From: Ascidia mentula | Taxonomy: Eukaryota > Chordata > Ascidiacea > Phlebobranchia > Ascidiidae | Direction of reading: 5' to 3' | Length of the DNA: 64,000 nucleotides | NCBI GenBank assembly: GCA_947561715.1 | Contig: OX387203.1 | Location: 8,804,001 to 8,868,000 of the forward strand | In this document: positions 63,163 through 64,000 of the stretch, piece after piece | Position numbering within the stretch: position 1 is the first letter of the stretch | How the letters are laid out: each line of letters opens with the position of its first letter | The notes under the pieces: model-generated | Database searches by the model: none | The model's input: the letters and a program-made list of their open reading frames with translations, nothing else | What the model was told of the DNA's origin: nothing | Translations under genes and position numbers: made by a program

Positions 63163-64000
63163 AGAATGAATATCGTGTACGGTGAAGAGAATGCGATGCG
63201 ATTTTAACGTGAGTCAAAACAGGTTAAATTTTTTTTATGTTTCGAATTTTTGATCACACCGAGATTCGAATCCAGATGGCTCGGGGTTTCTTAAATGATG
63301 TTGCCAATTGCTCATATTTTTTTTTACCGCACCGATGTTTGAGCCTAGGATATCCTGGCCACGAATCCCGATCAGGTTTTCTTCTTGGTGTATGGGTCAG
63401 GCACATGGCCAATGCTGCCAATCACCCGCCCCAATTGCTCATCGACCATTAACTCATAACTAAAACAGCTCAACAGCGCCCACGTCCGGGTATTAGATTT
63501 TGTGTTTTCATTCGCTGAACGTGTTATGGAGCATCTAAGATGTTCTGCACACGTAAATTTGTACGTGAAGAACGAATTCGAATTCGCTTCGCCCAATCGC
63601 TCCTCCCTTTTCATGTGCAAGAGGAGCGCTGGCGCACTCAATTGTTCTCGCGTTTAAACGGTTCAAATGAGGTGTATTGAATTCGAATCGCTTTCAAACT
63701 ACTTCGCTTTTTAACAAATGCAACCGGTTTTTAGGTTGTTAACTTTGTCACATTGCATCAGATAAATGATAAACATTGAAAGACAAGATGTGCTTGAAAT
63801 TGCTTTTATAATTGTTTTTTTACGCCCTATGGCTTGTACAAGTTTTTCTTAGCACTTCTATGTTGGTTTGTTTTCCGAGGGTTGCGCTTAGTTTTGTTCC
63901 CAATGGTTGACGGCGACTGTGCTGTAGTCACCACAAATTGGATGTCTTGCTTGACTGCTCGCATACAAGATCATTGTAGGACCTATTATGTGGAAACAGT
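63163..64000 (+). repeat. long direct repeat, copy 2 (continues beyond the window)
   Basis: Same orientation as 411-1283 and alignable up to the last base of the window. Differences are mainly substitutions and short deletions (for example the region around 430-450 is missing). Confidence 0.8.

Overview
This is a eukaryotic, AT-rich window from an animal genome. Genes are split by short GT-AG introns of about 100 to 700 bases, there is no operon structure, and transposon debris (Ty3/gypsy, tRNA-derived SINE, non-LTR tail) is scattered through it. Thrombospondin type 1 repeats (TSR), calcium-binding EGF domains and C2H2 zinc fingers identify a metazoan. A compact invertebrate deuterostome such as a tunicate is my best guess, but the sequence alone does not prove it.

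Almost everything recognisable belongs to one local multigene family. The full family plan is: signal-peptide exon (phase 2 donor), one TSR exon, a TSR-array exon, three split TSR exons, a TSR plus Cys-rich exon, a variable number of phase 1-1 EGF exons, a transmembrane exon and a short acidic cytoplasmic tail ending in a DEI-x-D-x-D-L motif. I could join five complete open gene models by splice sites and phase: A (8383-9395, +, 101 aa), B (15774-16782, +, 97 aa), G (19258-24248, -, 1056 aa), C (38286-42109, +, 481 aa), D (43377-46999, +, 479 aa); and a sixth, very large one, E (48551-57985, +, 2234 aa), so six in all. E and G are type I membrane proteins with 34 and 16 TSRs. C and D stop at the start of the membrane exon and should be secreted. 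A and B are reduced to signal peptide, one TSR and a 20-residue tail.

Between them lie broken relatives: a TSR pseudogene beside a gypsy fragment (3.25-5.1 kb), antisense TSR debris behind A and B (10.7-11.1 and 18.0-18.3 kb), an inverted EGF/TSR pseudogene (13.1-14.4 kb), a short EGF/membrane fragment (26.1-28.4 kb), a 5'-truncated E-like pseudogene (29.0-32.9 kb) and an inverted membrane/tail remnant (36.4-37.0 kb). Two imperfect palindromes sit just behind the membrane-type genes (32.2-37.1 kb and 58.0-60.4 kb). A and B lie in a 3.1-kb direct duplication, C and D in a 5.1-kb one. The window ends are the same >830-base direct repeat.

The most striking feature is the 5,014-base exon of E, which holds 23 nearly identical in-frame 168-base TSR units. 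Together with mosaic relatives, soluble and membrane versions and heavy copy turnover, this looks like a fast-evolving extracellular recognition or adhesion family. That role is inference; no ligand or tissue can be read from the DNA.
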